Position numbers and translations under genes: made by a program. The notes beneath the pieces were generated by a model. That model was not told where the DNA came from. It saw only the letters and a list, made by a program, of their open reading frames with translations, and did no database searches. From the NCBI GenBank assembly GCA_023460175.1, contig JAEWRC010000194.1, forward strand, positions 1 to 64,000: DNA of 64,000 nt, in the 5' to 3' direction. Within the stretch, counting starts at the first letter, position 1. The number at the start of each line of letters is the position of its first letter. Source of the stretch: Actinomycetes bacterium. Lineage in GTDB: Bacteria > Actinomycetota > Actinomycetes > Mycobacteriales > Mycobacteriaceae. Shown one piece after another: positions 16,184-26,459 of this stretch.

Positions 16184-17014
16184 ATGAGTTCTCTGGCCGG
16201 CAAGGTCGCCTTCATCACCGGAGTCGCCCGCGGACAGGGGCGCAGCCACGCGCTCCGGCTCGCGGCCGACGGCGCCGACATCATCGGCGTCGACATCTGC
16301 GCCGACATACCCTCCAACGGCTATCCCATGGCCACCCGCGACGAACTCGACGAGACCGTCGCGCTGGTGGAGGCCCAGGGCGGCAAGATGCTCGGCACCG
16401 TCGCCGACGTCCGCGACTTCGCCGCGGTCAAGGCCGCCGTCGACGCCGGGGTCGAACACTTCGGCCGCCTCGACATCGTGTGCGCCAACGCGGGCATCGC
16501 GCCGACGGCCTTCCGCGAGGTCGGCATCGAGGAGGACCTCGAGATGTGGACCGACGCCATCGGGGTCAACCTGAACGGCGCCTTCCACACCGCGAAGGCC
16601 GCCATCCCGCACCTGCTGGCGGGCCAACGCGGCGGGGCGATGGTGTTCACCAGCTCCACGGCCGGGCTGCGCGGCTTCGGCGGCATGCAGGGCGGCGGCC
16701 TGGGCTACGCGGCCGCCAAGCACGGCATCGTCGGGCTGATGCGCACGCTGTCCAATGCCTTGGCGCCGTACAGCATTCGCGTCAACACCGTGCATCCCAC
16801 CGCGGTGAACACCATGATGGCGGTGAATCCGGCCATGACGGCGTTCCTGGAGGCCTATCCCGACGGCGGCCCGCATCTGCAAAACCCGATGCCGGTCGAA
16901 CTGCTGGAACCCGAGGACATCAGCGCCGCGATCGCCTATCTGGTCTCCGACGCGGCCCAGTACGTCACCGGGGTCACCTTCCCCGTCGACGCCGGCTTCT
17001 GCAACAAGCTATGA
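16184..17014 (+). CDS. Mycofactocin-coupled SDR family oxidoreductase
   Basis: A 276-aa short-chain dehydrogenase. The glycine-rich motif is GVARGQGRSHALRL (residues 10-23) with VDIC at the end of the second strand. CANAGIA lies near 99 and the catalytic pair is Ser near 155 and YAAAKHG near 171. The GxARGQGRSHA/VDIC pattern and insertion are typical of the mycofactocin-associated SDR group, in which NAD(H) stays tightly bound and mycofactocin re-oxidises it. The stop overlaps the next start (ATGA), so it is coupled to the CMD-like gene. The substrate is probably an alcohol, possibly terpene- or steroid-like; not determinable here. Confidence 0.85.
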   Translation: MSSLAGKVAFITGVARGQGRSHALRLAADGADIIGVDICADIPSNGYPMATRDELDETVALVEAQGGKMLGTVADVRDFAAVKAAVDAGVEHFGRLDIVCANAGIAPTAFREVGIEEDLEMWTDAIGVNLNGAFHTAKAAIPHLLAGQRGGAMVFTSSTAGLRGFGGMQGGGLGYAAAKHGIVGLMRTLSNALAPYSIRVNTVHPTAVNTMMAVNPAMTAFLEAYPDGGPHLQNPMPVELLEPEDISAAIAYLVSDAAQYVTGVTFPVDAGFCNKL

Positions 17015-17793
17015 GAACCGATGCCGGCCGCCGGGCCTATACCGACGTGATGACCGTCCCGCCGCCGGCGGCCGACGCCACGGCCGGCCTGCTCGACTTC
17101 GTGTTCGCCGACGTCTGGCAGCGCCCCGGGCTGAGCCGACGCGATCGCCGGTTCATCACCCTGGCCTGCGTGGCCGCCGCCGACGCCGAGGCCCCGCTGC
17201 GCGACCACGTCTACGCCGCACTCAACAGCGGCGACCTGTCGATCGTCGAGATCCGGGAAGCCGTCCTGCATTTCGCGGTGTACTCCGGTTGGCCCAAGGC
17301 CTCCCGGCTGGACATGATGGTCGACGAGCAGTGGCAGCGCCTCCACACCGAACGCGGGCAGGAGGTGCCGCCGCGCGAACCGTTGTTGCCGCTGACCACG
17401 CCCAGTGATCCCGAGGCGCGTCTGGCCGTCGGCGAGCAGTCCTTCATGGACATCAACTGCCTGCCCTACCTGCCCACTCGGGACAGCCCCTATCAGGGCG
17501 CCGGCATCCTGAACTTCGTGTTCGGCGAGATGTGGCTGCGGCCGGGCCTGGGCATGCGGGAGCGCCGCCTGGTGACGGTGACCTGCGTGGTGTTCCAGGA
17601 CGCGCCGTACCCGATCATGAGCCACGTGTACGCGGCGCTGAAGAGCCGCGACCTGTCGTTCGCCGAGATGGATGAGCTGGCACTGCAATTCGGCGCCTAC
17701 TACGGCTGGCCCAAGGCCACCCACCTGGCCGCGGTGATCGAGGAGCAGAAGCAGCGGGTGACCGCGGAGTGGGACGCCGAACAGCGGCACTAG
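17011..17793 (+). CDS. Tandem carboxymuconolactone-decarboxylase-like protein
   Basis: A 260-aa protein made of two CMD-like repeats, about residues 20-100 and 155-240. Each carries a near-identical HVYAALNSGDLS / HVYAALKSRDLS segment and a Tyr-Gly/Ser-Trp-Pro-Lys-Ala block. Only one Cys is present in each first helix (LACVAA, VTCVVF), so the CxxC of AhpD peroxidase-type members is missing. Family members include decarboxylases and hydrolases of aromatic catabolism. The ATG overlaps the SDR stop codon, so both are produced together. Confidence 0.82.
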   Translation: MRTDAGRRAYTDVMTVPPPAADATAGLLDFVFADVWQRPGLSRRDRRFITLACVAAADAEAPLRDHVYAALNSGDLSIVEIREAVLHFAVYSGWPKASRLDMMVDEQWQRLHTERGQEVPPREPLLPLTTPSDPEARLAVGEQSFMDINCLPYLPTRDSPYQGAGILNFVFGEMWLRPGLGMRERRLVTVTCVVFQDAPYPIMSHVYAALKSRDLSFAEMDELALQFGAYYGWPKATHLAAVIEEQKQRVTAEWDAEQRH

Positions 17794-17868
17794 CCCACTC
17801 GGTGGCGGCACAGTGGATAATTGCCGAAACGAGGCTGCTACCCGGCAGCGCTCTGCGAGATTGGCAGG

Positions 17869-18759
17869 ATGTCCACACACCTCACCCCACCGACGTGGTT
17901 CCAGCAGGCGCTGGACCACCGACCGCGCAGCTTCGAGGTCGACGCCGAGGGCGCTCGCATCCACTGCCGCGCTTGGGGTGAGCCCGGCCGGCCACTGCTG
18001 GTGCTGGTGCACGGCGGCGGGGCCAACTCCGCGTGGTGGGACCACATTGCCCCGTTCTTCGCCACGACGCACCACGTCGTCGCCCCGGATCTGAGCGGCC
18101 ACGGCGACAGCACGACCCGGCCCCGGTACGGCCTGGGCATCTGGTCCCGGGAAGTAATCGCGGTCGCGGCCGCCGCGGACCCCACGGTCCGTCCCGTGAT
18201 CGTCGGGCACAGTATGGGCGGCTGGGTCACCGGCACCGCGGCCTTCCGCGACGGCGACAAGATCGACGGGATCGTCGTCCTGGACTCGCCGCTGCGCGAC
18301 CGCGCGCCCGAGGAAGAGCACCTGCGCCGGGCGCGCGGGAAACAGGAGGGGTACCGGACCCGGGAGGCGATCGTGTCGCGGTTCCGGCCGGTGCCGAGCC
18401 AGGACGTGATCCTGCCCTACGTCGCCGACCACATCGCCCGCGAATCGGTGCGGCGCAAGGGGTTGCGTTGGTGGTGGAAGTTCGACCCGGCCATCTTCGG
18501 CGGCCGGTGGCTCTCCGACGACCCCGCCGAGGCGGACACCATGGAGAACACCTTCGCCCAGATGCCCTGTCGGATCGCCCTTCTGCGCTGCGAGCACGGC
18601 GCGATCGACGACGACATGGCTGAGCGGATCCGGCAGATCCTGCAACTGCGCGGACCGTTCGTGGATCTTCCCGAGGCGGGGCACCACCCCATGCTGGATC
18701 AGCCGCTGTCGTTGGTCGCCACGCTGCGCACGCTGCTCGAGTTCTGGTCCATCACCTGA
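17869..18759 (+). CDS. Alpha/beta hydrolase
   Basis: A 296-aa alpha/beta-fold hydrolase. The oxyanion loop is HGGGANSAWWDH near residue 48, the nucleophile elbow GHSMGG near 110 (Ser nucleophile), and the catalytic His lies in EAGHHPML near 278. A lid domain lies between about 150 and 220. It resembles epoxide- and ester-hydrolase-like enzymes of ring-cleavage pathways, but the substrate is not clear. It starts 75 bp after the CMD-like gene on the same strand, and ATG 17869 has GGCAGG upstream. Confidence 0.83.
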   Translation: MSTHLTPPTWFQQALDHRPRSFEVDAEGARIHCRAWGEPGRPLLVLVHGGGANSAWWDHIAPFFATTHHVVAPDLSGHGDSTTRPRYGLGIWSREVIAVAAAADPTVRPVIVGHSMGGWVTGTAAFRDGDKIDGIVVLDSPLRDRAPEEEHLRRARGKQEGYRTREAIVSRFRPVPSQDVILPYVADHIARESVRRKGLRWWWKFDPAIFGGRWLSDDPAEADTMENTFAQMPCRIALLRCEHGAIDDDMAERIRQILQLRGPFVDLPEAGHHPMLDQPLSLVATLRTLLEFWSIT

Positions 18760-18802
18760 GGCCCGACGTTTCGATCCCGTCCGCGGCGGCTAACCGCAGC
18801 GG

Positions 18803-20197
18803 GTGAGCTTCGATCTGCGGCCCACCGTCGCGCAACACGACCTGGCCCGGCGCACCCACGAGTTCGCCGAGGAGGTCATCCGGCCGGTCGCACTCGAGTA
18901 CGACCAGCGCCAGGAGTTCCCCTGGCCGGTGCTCGAGGAGGCCGCCGAGCGCGGCTTCTACAGTCCGCTGTTCTACCGCGACCTGATCGGCGACCCGACC
19001 GGCCTCTCGCTTCCGATGTTCATGGAGGAGCTGTTCTGGGGCTGCGCCGGGATCGGGCTGGCCATCGTCATGCCCGCCCTGGCGCTCTCGGCCATCGGGC
19101 AGGCCGCCACCCCCGAGCAGATGCTGGACTGGGCCCCGGAATGCTTCGGCAGCCCGGGTGAGCTGAAGCTGGCCGCGCTGGCCATCTCCGAACCCGAGGG
19201 CGGCAGCGACGTCCGCAACCTGCGCACCACGGCCCGCCGGGCCGGGCCCGGGCCGGACGCCGACTGGGTCATCAACGGGCACAAGATGTGGATCGGCAAC
19301 GGCGGCATCGCCAACGTGCATGTCGTCAACGCCGTCGTCGACGAGGAACTCGGGCACCGCGGCCAAGCGCTGTTCATCGTCCCCGGCGACACGCCAGGCC
19401 TGGAGCTGGTGCGCAAGCTCGACAAGCTGGGCTGCCGCGCCTCGCACACCGCGGAACTGCGGTTCACCGACGTGCGCATCCCGGCGGCCAACCTGCTGGG
19501 CGGCCCGGAAAGGCTGGAGCACAAGCTGGCCAAGGCCCGCGAGGTCGTCGCCGGCGGCGCCCGCTCCGGATCGGCCGCGCTGGGCACCTTCGAACAGACC
19601 CGGCCGATGGTCGCCGCCCAGGCCCTCGGAATCGCCCGCGCGGCACTGGAATACATGACCGAATACGCCAACCGCCGCGAAGCCTTCGGCGCCCCGATCA
19701 TCGACAACCAGGGCATCTCGTTCCCGATCGCGGACCTGGCCACCCAACTCGACGCGGCGCGGCTGCTGACCTGGCGGGCCTCCTGGATGGCCGCCACCGG
19801 CGTGCCGTTCGACCGCGGCGAGGGCTCGATGTCCAAGCTCGCGGCCAGCGAACTCGCGGTCCGGACCACCGAGCGGGCCATCCAGACCCTGGGCGGCTGG
19901 GGCTACATCACCGATCACCCGGTGGAGAAGTGGTACCGCGACGCGAAGCTCTACACCATCTTCGAGGGCACCAGCGAGATCCAGCGGATGGTGATCGCGC
20001 GGGCCCTGGGCGCGGCCGACGGCGCCCCTCCCCTGCACGTCGAGCTCGAACCGTCCGGCGGACCGCTCAACCGCTGGTTCGGTCGCGGCGCGCCGATGCG
20101 CGGGCGGGCGTCGGAAACGATGCTCGCGGCCAAGGACAAAGTGCCCGCGCCGGTCATGCGGTTGGCCATGAAGGTGCTCGCCCCGCCGCGCCGGTAA
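18803..20197 (+). CDS. Acyl-CoA dehydrogenase (FadE)
   Basis: A 464-aa acyl-CoA dehydrogenase. LAALAISEPEGGSDVRNLRT near residue 130 is signature 1, the dimer-forming helices follow, and YTIFEGTSEIQRMVIARALG near 385 is signature 2 with the catalytic-base region. A C-terminal tail of about 60 residues beyond the normal end is Pro/Arg-rich. The start is GTG 18803, 43 bp after the hydrolase, so it probably belongs to the same operon. The substrate is unknown. Confidence 0.88.
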   Translation: MSFDLRPTVAQHDLARRTHEFAEEVIRPVALEYDQRQEFPWPVLEEAAERGFYSPLFYRDLIGDPTGLSLPMFMEELFWGCAGIGLAIVMPALALSAIGQAATPEQMLDWAPECFGSPGELKLAALAISEPEGGSDVRNLRTTARRAGPGPDADWVINGHKMWIGNGGIANVHVVNAVVDEELGHRGQALFIVPGDTPGLELVRKLDKLGCRASHTAELRFTDVRIPAANLLGGPERLEHKLAKAREVVAGGARSGSAALGTFEQTRPMVAAQALGIARAALEYMTEYANRREAFGAPIIDNQGISFPIADLATQLDAARLLTWRASWMAATGVPFDRGEGSMSKLAASELAVRTTERAIQTLGGWGYITDHPVEKWYRDAKLYTIFEGTSEIQRMVIARALGAADGAPPLHVELEPSGGPLNRWFGRGAPMRGRASETMLAAKDKVPAPVMRLAMKVLAPPRR

Positions 20198-20243
20198 TCG
20201 ACCTCCCGACCGGTGCCCGCGCAATGCTGGAACAATCGACAAC

Positions 20244-20831
20244 ATGGATGCCAGCGAGCCGCTCGGTCTGCGAGAGCGAAAGAAGCTGCGCACCCGCGAG
20301 ACGATCCGGCGCGAGGCGTTCCGATTGTTCGAGGCCAACGGCTATTCGAACACCACCGTCGAGCAGATCGCCGACGCCGCCGAGCTCTCCCCGCGCACGT
20401 TCTTCCGCTACTTCCCCGCCAAAGAACACGTCCTCATCGACAACGAACTGATCCCACCGATCATCGCGGCCTTCCGCGCCGCGCCCCCGGAGATGCCGCC
20501 GCTGACCGCCTACCGGCACGCGGTGACGAGCACGTTCGACGCGCTGAGCCCGTCCGAACGTGAGAACGCGTTGCGCGGCCAGGCGATGACCTACACCGTT
20601 CCGGAGGCGCGGGGCCTCCTCTACACCCACTACGTCCAGCTGATCGGGCTGATCAGCGACGCGCTGATCGACCGGCTCCCCCACATCAGCGACCAGTTCG
20701 AGCGCCGCGTGCTGGCCGGCGTCATCGTCGGCGTGCTGTTGTCGGTCTCCGACGGCACGCCGCTGCCCGGCGACCCGATCGCGGCGGGCATGGAGATCCT
20801 GGAAGCTCGGCTGAATCTGGGCCCGCTGTAA
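20244..20831 (+). CDS. TetR-family regulator
   Basis: A 195-aa TetR regulator with its HTH at residues 12-60 (KKLRTRETIRREAFRLFEAN, then LSPRTFFRYFPAKEHVL). This HTH type (FFRYFPAKEHVL) is frequent in mycobacterial regulators, including those near mycofactocin genes. It lies 46 bp after the FadE gene on the same strand and may control that catabolic operon. No operator was found in the short gap before it. Confidence 0.87.
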   Translation: MDASEPLGLRERKKLRTRETIRREAFRLFEANGYSNTTVEQIADAAELSPRTFFRYFPAKEHVLIDNELIPPIIAAFRAAPPEMPPLTAYRHAVTSTFDALSPSERENALRGQAMTYTVPEARGLLYTHYVQLIGLISDALIDRLPHISDQFERRVLAGVIVGVLLSVSDGTPLPGDPIAAGMEILEARLNLGPL

Positions 20832-20853
20832 GTCGCGGCGCTACCCTGACCCG

Positions 20854-21123
20854 ATGAGCAGCCCACGAGTTCCCGGCGGGGTGGTGCACAAGCTGCCCGG
20901 CGACCTGCGAACCGCGCTGCTGGCCAACGCGACCGCCTTCGCCGCGTGGAAGGACATCACCCCGCTGGCCCGCAACGAGTTCATCTGCTGGGTCGAGGAC
21001 GCCAAACAGCAGGCCACCCGCGAGCGCCGAATCCGGCGCACCCAGGAGGAACTCGAGGAGGGCATGCGTCGGCCCTGCTGCTGGCCCGGGTGCAAGCACC
21101 GGGAACGCAACGGCAAGGCCTGA
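20854..21123 (+). CDS. YdeI/OmpD-associated family protein (small)
   Basis: An 89-aa protein matching the C-terminal helical domain of the YdeI/OmpD-associated family. WKDITPLARNEFICWVEDAK and the tail RRPCCWPGCKHR, with three Cys, are the recognisable parts. Homologues are often annotated as bacteriocin-protection-like, but the function in mycobacteria is unknown. It follows the TetR gene by 22 bp. Family proteins often carry an extra N-terminal domain; the short form is common in actinobacteria. Confidence 0.75.
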   Translation: MSSPRVPGGVVHKLPGDLRTALLANATAFAAWKDITPLARNEFICWVEDAKQQATRERRIRRTQEELEEGMRRPCCWPGCKHRERNGKA

Positions 21124-21243
21124 CCCCGCGTCGAGTCAGAACTCACGCAGCGGAAGTGCGACGAGTAACTCCGGTCCCCAGTTCTGCCTCGATGCGCCCA
21201 TAAGCTCTTTGCGAAATCTGATCTTGATGGTAGAACCGAAAAG

Positions 21244-21591
21244 ATGAGGGCCATCCTGAACTTCCTTGCCGCACTGGTCATGGCGGGCGCCGCCGCCACC
21301 GCGATCGCTGCGGCCCCGGTCGCCGCGGCGGACACCTTCTCGCCGGCCGGCACCCAGATCGTCAACTCGGTGCAACCGCTAAGTGCCCCCGGCGGGGACG
21401 GCTGCTTCAACGGCATCTGCGGCAGCGGAGGCCCGGGTGGCGGCAGCGGGTGCACCGCCGACGGCACCTGCGGCCACGGCGGCCCGCAGGGCGGGGCAGG
21501 CTGCACCGCGGACGGGATCTGCGGACACGGCGGCCCCGGCGGCGGTGGCGGGTGCGTGCCCGGCATCGGCTGCTTCGAGTGGGGGCACTGA
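21244..21591 (+). CDS. Secreted Gly-rich protein with Cys-pair repeats
   Basis: A 115-aa protein. Residues 1-29 form a Sec signal peptide with probable cleavage after VAAA. The mature part has eight Cys in four pairs: C-X4-C, C-X5-C, C-X5-C and C-X5-C, separated by GHGGPQGG-like linkers. The two middle units read CTADGTC and CTADGIC. The spacing suggests a disulfide ladder or metal-binding extracellular peptide. No family recognised. A possible promoter (TTGCGA at 21209, TAGAAC at 21231) precedes it. Confidence 0.72.
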   Translation: MRAILNFLAALVMAGAAATAIAAAPVAAADTFSPAGTQIVNSVQPLSAPGGDGCFNGICGSGGPGGGSGCTADGTCGHGGPQGGAGCTADGICGHGGPGGGGGCVPGIGCFEWGH

Positions 21592-21625
21592 CCCCAGCGG
21601 CAACAAATCGACGGCCCGGGTGCGC

Positions 21626-21652
21626 CATGATGAGACTGCGTCATGATGAGAC
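21626..21652 (+). repeat. Direct repeat CATGATGAGAC before an SDR gene
   Basis: The 11-mer CATGATGAGAC occurs twice (21626-21636 and 21642-21652) with a 16-bp period, and the second copy abuts the ATG of the SDR gene. It could be a tandem regulator site or a chance duplication. It leaves no room for a normal Shine-Dalgarno. Confidence 0.5.
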
Positions 21653-22447
21653 ATGGCCAAATCAGTTTTCATCACCGGCGCCGCCGCAGGGATCGGCCGC
21701 GTCACCGCGCTGAAGTTCGCGGCGAAGGGGTACACCGTCGGTGCCTACGACATCGACGAGGCCGGGCTGGCCTCCCTGCGTGAGGAGATCACCGCGCACG
21801 GCGCCACGGCCGTCACCGGCCACCTCGACGTCACCGACAACGACGAGATGATCGCGCGGCTCGACGAATTCGTCGCCGCGGCCGGCGGACGGCTCGACGT
21901 GCTGATCAACAACGCCGGCATCCTCGTCGCCGGGGCCTTCGAGGAGATCCCGGTCCCGATGCAGCACAAGATGATCGACATCAACTGCAAGGGTGTGGTC
22001 AACGGTCTGCACGCCGCGCACCCGCATCTGCGTCGCACACCCGGTGCGGTGGTGGTCAACCTCGCCTCGGCATCGGCCATCTACGGGCAGGCCGAACTCG
22101 CCGTCTACAGCGCCAGCAAGTTTTTCGTCCGGGCCATGACCGAGGCCCTCGACGTGGAGTGGGGCCCGCAGGGCATCCGGGTGATCTCGATGTGGCCGCT
22201 GTACGTGCAGACCACCATGACCGACGGCGTCAGCACCGGGACCACCAAATCGCTGGGCATCAACCTCACCGCCGACGACGTCGCCAACGACATCATGGCC
22301 GCCATCGAACCCTCCCCGCTGCGGCGGCGCCTGCACCAGGTGCATTTCCCGGTCGGGCGCCAGGCCAAGCTGTTCGCGGCGGGTTCCCGGTTCAGCCCGG
22401 CGTGGCTGACCCGGCTGCTCAACAAGCGATTGGCGGCCGCCGACTAG
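21653..22447 (+). CDS. Short-chain dehydrogenase/reductase
   Basis: A 264-aa classical SDR. GAAAGIGRVTALKF (residues 8-21) is the cofactor loop with YDIDE after the second strand (an NAD-type Asp). NNAGIL lies near 87, and the catalytic YSASKFFV Tyr is near 152. The C-terminal extension is basic. The substrate is unknown. It stands alone between the secreted peptide and the FecB-like gene, with a direct repeat directly before the start. Confidence 0.87.
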   Translation: MAKSVFITGAAAGIGRVTALKFAAKGYTVGAYDIDEAGLASLREEITAHGATAVTGHLDVTDNDEMIARLDEFVAAAGGRLDVLINNAGILVAGAFEEIPVPMQHKMIDINCKGVVNGLHAAHPHLRRTPGAVVVNLASASAIYGQAELAVYSASKFFVRAMTEALDVEWGPQGIRVISMWPLYVQTTMTDGVSTGTTKSLGINLTADDVANDIMAAIEPSPLRRRLHQVHFPVGRQAKLFAAGSRFSPAWLTRLLNKRLAAAD

Positions 22448-22498
22448 CGTTCGGCAATTTCACCGTCACCAACTGAACCCCGGGCGTAACCTCGCCCA

Positions 22499-23488
22499 AT
22501 GCAAACGCAGTGCAGCCGGCGCGGATTCCTGGCTCTGACCGGCGCCGCGGGCCTGTTGCTCGCGACGGCGTGCGCATCGGAGACCGACTCCGATGCCGCC
22601 GGCGGCGCAGTCACCATCACGCACGCCTTCGGCGAGACGACCATCCCGGCGCGGCCCACCCGGGTGGTCAGCGCGGGGTTCACCGAGCAGGACAGCCTGC
22701 TGGCCCTCGGGCTGGTGCCGATCGCCACCACCGAGTGGTGGGGCGAGCAGCCCTTCGCCGTGTGGTCGTGGGCCCAGCCCGCGCTGGGCGGGGCGCAGCC
22801 GGTGGTGCTGAGCCTGACCGACGGCATCGACGTCGACCAGATCGCCTCGCTGACACCGGATCTCATCGTCGCCATCAACGCCGGCTGCGACTCGGACACC
22901 TACGGGCGGCTCTCCGCGATCGCCCCGACCATCCCGCAGTCGGGGCCCGCACCGTTCTTCGAACCGTGGAAGGAACAGGCCGCCACCCTCGGTCGGGCCG
23001 CCTTCGCCGCCGACCGGATGGACGCCTTGATCGCCGCGGTGGACAACGGCTTCACCGCGGCCGGGGCCGCCCACCCGCAGTTCCAGGACAAGAAGGTGCT
23101 GCTGCTGCAGGGCAGCACCTACTGGGAGAACAGCGTCCTGGCCACCCAACCCGGGTGGCGCACCGACTTCCTGACCCAGCTGGGGTTCACCATCTCCGAG
23201 GCCATCGCGCCGTTCGGCCGCGAGCACGACCACCGCGCCTACATTCCGCTGCCCGAGATCGGCCCCGTGCTCGACGACGCCGACGTGCTGATCTGGACCA
23301 CCGAGAGCGACGAGGACCGCGCCAGGCTGCTGGCCGACCCCAACATCGCGGGACTGCGCGCCACCCGGGAGAACCGCAACGTGTTCACCACCAAGGACCT
23401 GGCCGGGGCGATCGCGTTCAGTTCGGTGCTGTCCTACCCGCTGGTCGCCGAGCAGTTGCCGCCGCTGCTGGCCGCCGCGCTGGCGTAG
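22499..23488 (+). CDS. fecB2: Iron-siderophore ABC transporter substrate-binding lipoprotein (Rv0265c type)
   Basis: A 329-aa periplasmic-binding lipoprotein. The N-terminus SRRGFLAL is a twin-arginine signal and is followed by a lipobox with Cys25 (LLATAC), so it is probably exported by Tat and lipid-anchored. The rest has the FecB/FhuD helical-backbone fold (ARPTRVVSAGFTEQDSLLAL, then TDGIDVDQIASLTPDLIVAI). It would bind a ferric siderophore or haem. No permease or ATPase is encoded next to it. Position matches Rv0265c in M. tuberculosis order. Confidence 0.85.
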   Translation: MQTQCSRRGFLALTGAAGLLLATACASETDSDAAGGAVTITHAFGETTIPARPTRVVSAGFTEQDSLLALGLVPIATTEWWGEQPFAVWSWAQPALGGAQPVVLSLTDGIDVDQIASLTPDLIVAINAGCDSDTYGRLSAIAPTIPQSGPAPFFEPWKEQAATLGRAAFAADRMDALIAAVDNGFTAAGAAHPQFQDKKVLLLQGSTYWENSVLATQPGWRTDFLTQLGFTISEAIAPFGREHDHRAYIPLPEIGPVLDDADVLIWTTESDEDRARLLADPNIAGLRATRENRNVFTTKDLAGAIAFSSVLSYPLVAEQLPPLLAAALA

Positions 23489-23528
23489 CCGAGACCACTC
23501 GGCGCGCGGCTTCTGCTTGGATGGCCGG

Positions 23529-24206
23529 GTGAACCACGCAGGAGAACCCACCGGATTCGCCAGGGTCGGCTCGGTCTACTACCCGACCCTGGTCGCGGTC
23601 CTCACCGCGCTGGTGATCATCTCCAACGTCACCGCCACCAAGGGCGTCGAATTCGGCCCGATCATCACCGACGGCGGCTTTTTGGTGTTCCCGCTGACCT
23701 ACATCATCGGCGACGTGCTCTCCGAGGTCTACGGCTTCAAGGCGGCGCGGCGCGCGGTCTTCCTCGGGTTCGCGATGAACGCGCTCGCGGCCTTCGTGTT
23801 CTGGGTGACGCTGTACCTGCCGGCGGCCGACTTCTACGAGAACCAGGCCGCGCTGGAGACCGTCGTGCACGCCTACACCCAGCTGATCGTCGCGGGCCTG
23901 GCCGGGTTCCTGGTCGGGCAGACGCTGAACGCGTGGGTCGTGGTCAAGATCAAGGAGCGCACCAAGGAGAAGCACCTGTGGGCGCGGCTCATCGGCTCGT
24001 CGGTGGTCGGCCAACTCGGCGACACCGTGGTGTTCTGCGCCATCGCGGCAAGTGCGATCGGCATCAACACATTTCGCGACTTCGCCGTCTACACGGCACT
24101 GGGGTGGTTCTACAAGACGATCGTGGAGATCGTCATCCTGCCGGTGACCTACCGGGTGATCGGCTACATCAAACGACGCGAGCCCACCTACCAGCCGATG
24201 CTATGA
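23529..24206 (+). CDS. Queuosine precursor transporter family (YhhQ/VUT) membrane protein
   Basis: A 225-aa polytopic membrane protein of the YhhQ/VUT family. Recognisable blocks are ISNVTATKGVEFGPIITDGG, FPLTYIIGDVLSEVYGF, the segment ending in GQTLNAWV, and GSSVVGQLGDTVVFCAIA. About six transmembrane helices are visible. Family members import queuine/preQ precursors or other small substrates. GTG 23529 is chosen; a TTG at 23517 is an alternative. It stands between the FecB-like and kip genes and shares no obvious job with them. Confidence 0.85.
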   Translation: MNHAGEPTGFARVGSVYYPTLVAVLTALVIISNVTATKGVEFGPIITDGGFLVFPLTYIIGDVLSEVYGFKAARRAVFLGFAMNALAAFVFWVTLYLPAADFYENQAALETVVHAYTQLIVAGLAGFLVGQTLNAWVVVKIKERTKEKHLWARLIGSSVVGQLGDTVVFCAIAASAIGINTFRDFAVYTALGWFYKTIVEIVILPVTYRVIGYIKRREPTYQPML

Positions 24207-24262
24207 AATCTCGCAGGGTCTGAGCCCTTGGTAAGGCTCCTCTGGCGAGGGCGTAAAGCCAC

Positions 24263-24291
24263 GGGACACCGAGGCTACTCGGCGGTAACGT
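24263..24291 (+). promoter_or_regulatory. Promoter of kipI-kipA, probably leaderless
   Basis: -35-like GGGACA at 24263-24268, a 17-bp spacer and -10 TAACGT at 24286-24291, ending 6 nt before the ATG at 24298. This spacing places the transcription start at the ATG itself, which would give a leaderless mRNA; no Shine-Dalgarno is present. Confidence 0.55.
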
Positions 24292-24297
24292 TAGGTC

Positions 24298-24957
24298 ATG
24301 AGCGTGACTGTGGATCATCAAATCAAGTCCTCCAAGGAGGCCGCGGTACGTGATTACGGCGACTGCGCCCTACTGATCGAGTGCGGCAGCACCGCCGAGG
24401 TGCTCGCCTGGACGGCCGCGCTGGCCGGCGCCGAGTTGCCCGGTGTCCTCGACATCGTGCCGGCCTATCGGACGGTGCTGGTCAAACTCGACGGCCCGCG
24501 CTATCAGGCCCCGACCCGGCAGCGGCTGGGCAAGCTGAACCTGGTCGTCGACCGCGAGCAACAGGTGTCCGGGCACACCGCCGACGTCGTCATCGACGTG
24601 GTTTACGACGGCGCGGACCTGGTGGAGGTCGGACGGCTGACCGGACTGAACCCGGTCGGTGTCATCGCCGCGCACACCGGCTCGCTGTGGCAGGTCGGAT
24701 TCGGCGGTTTCGCACCGGGTTTCAGCTATCTGATCGGCGGCGATCCGCGCCTGCAGGTGTCGCGCCGCGACGAGCCGCGCACCCGGGTGCCGGCCGGCGC
24801 GGTGGGCCTGGCCGGTGAGTTCAGCGGCGTCTATCCGCGCGAATCCCCCGGCGGCTGGCAGTTGATCGGGCGCACCGACGCGGTGCTGTGGGATATCGAA
24901 CGCCCGGAACCGGCATTGCTGCGGCCGGGCATGTGGGTGCAGTTCAGGGCGGTTTGA
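24298..24957 (+). CDS. kipI: KipI/PxpB-like 5-oxoprolinase subunit (Rv0264c type)
   Basis: A 219-aa protein of the allophanate-hydrolase subunit 1/KipI family. The signature [18 protein letters not shown] lies near residue 140 and [21 protein letters not shown] near 178. In bacteria PxpB works with PxpC and PxpA to hydrolyse 5-oxoproline. The partner kipA follows 10 bp later; pxpA is not encoded in this window. Position matches Rv0264c. Confidence 0.9.
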   Translation: MSVTVDHQIKSSKEAAVRDYGDCALLIECGSTAEVLAWTAALAGAELPGVLDIVPAYRTVLVKLDGPRYQAPTRQRLGKLNLVVDREQQVSGHTADVVIDVVYDGADLVEVGRLTGLNPVGVIAAHTGSLWQVGFGGFAPGFSYLIGGDPRLQVSRRDEPRTRVPAGAVGLAGEFSGVYPRESPGGWQLIGRTDAVLWDIERPEPALLRPGMWVQFRAV

Positions 24958-24967
24958 GGAGAACACC

Positions 24968-26423
<1,456 letters not shown>

Positions 26424-26459
26424 GCGAGCGAACACCGGATTCGGCGTACCTTGGATGGG

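Noticed and set aside
24209..24297. Riboswitch-like sequence (GCGTAAAGCCACGGG) upstream of kipI
   Set aside because: It recalls the core of GEMM or guanidine-I riboswitches, but the other conserved segments are missing, and a -35/-10 pair leading to a leaderless ATG explains the region better.
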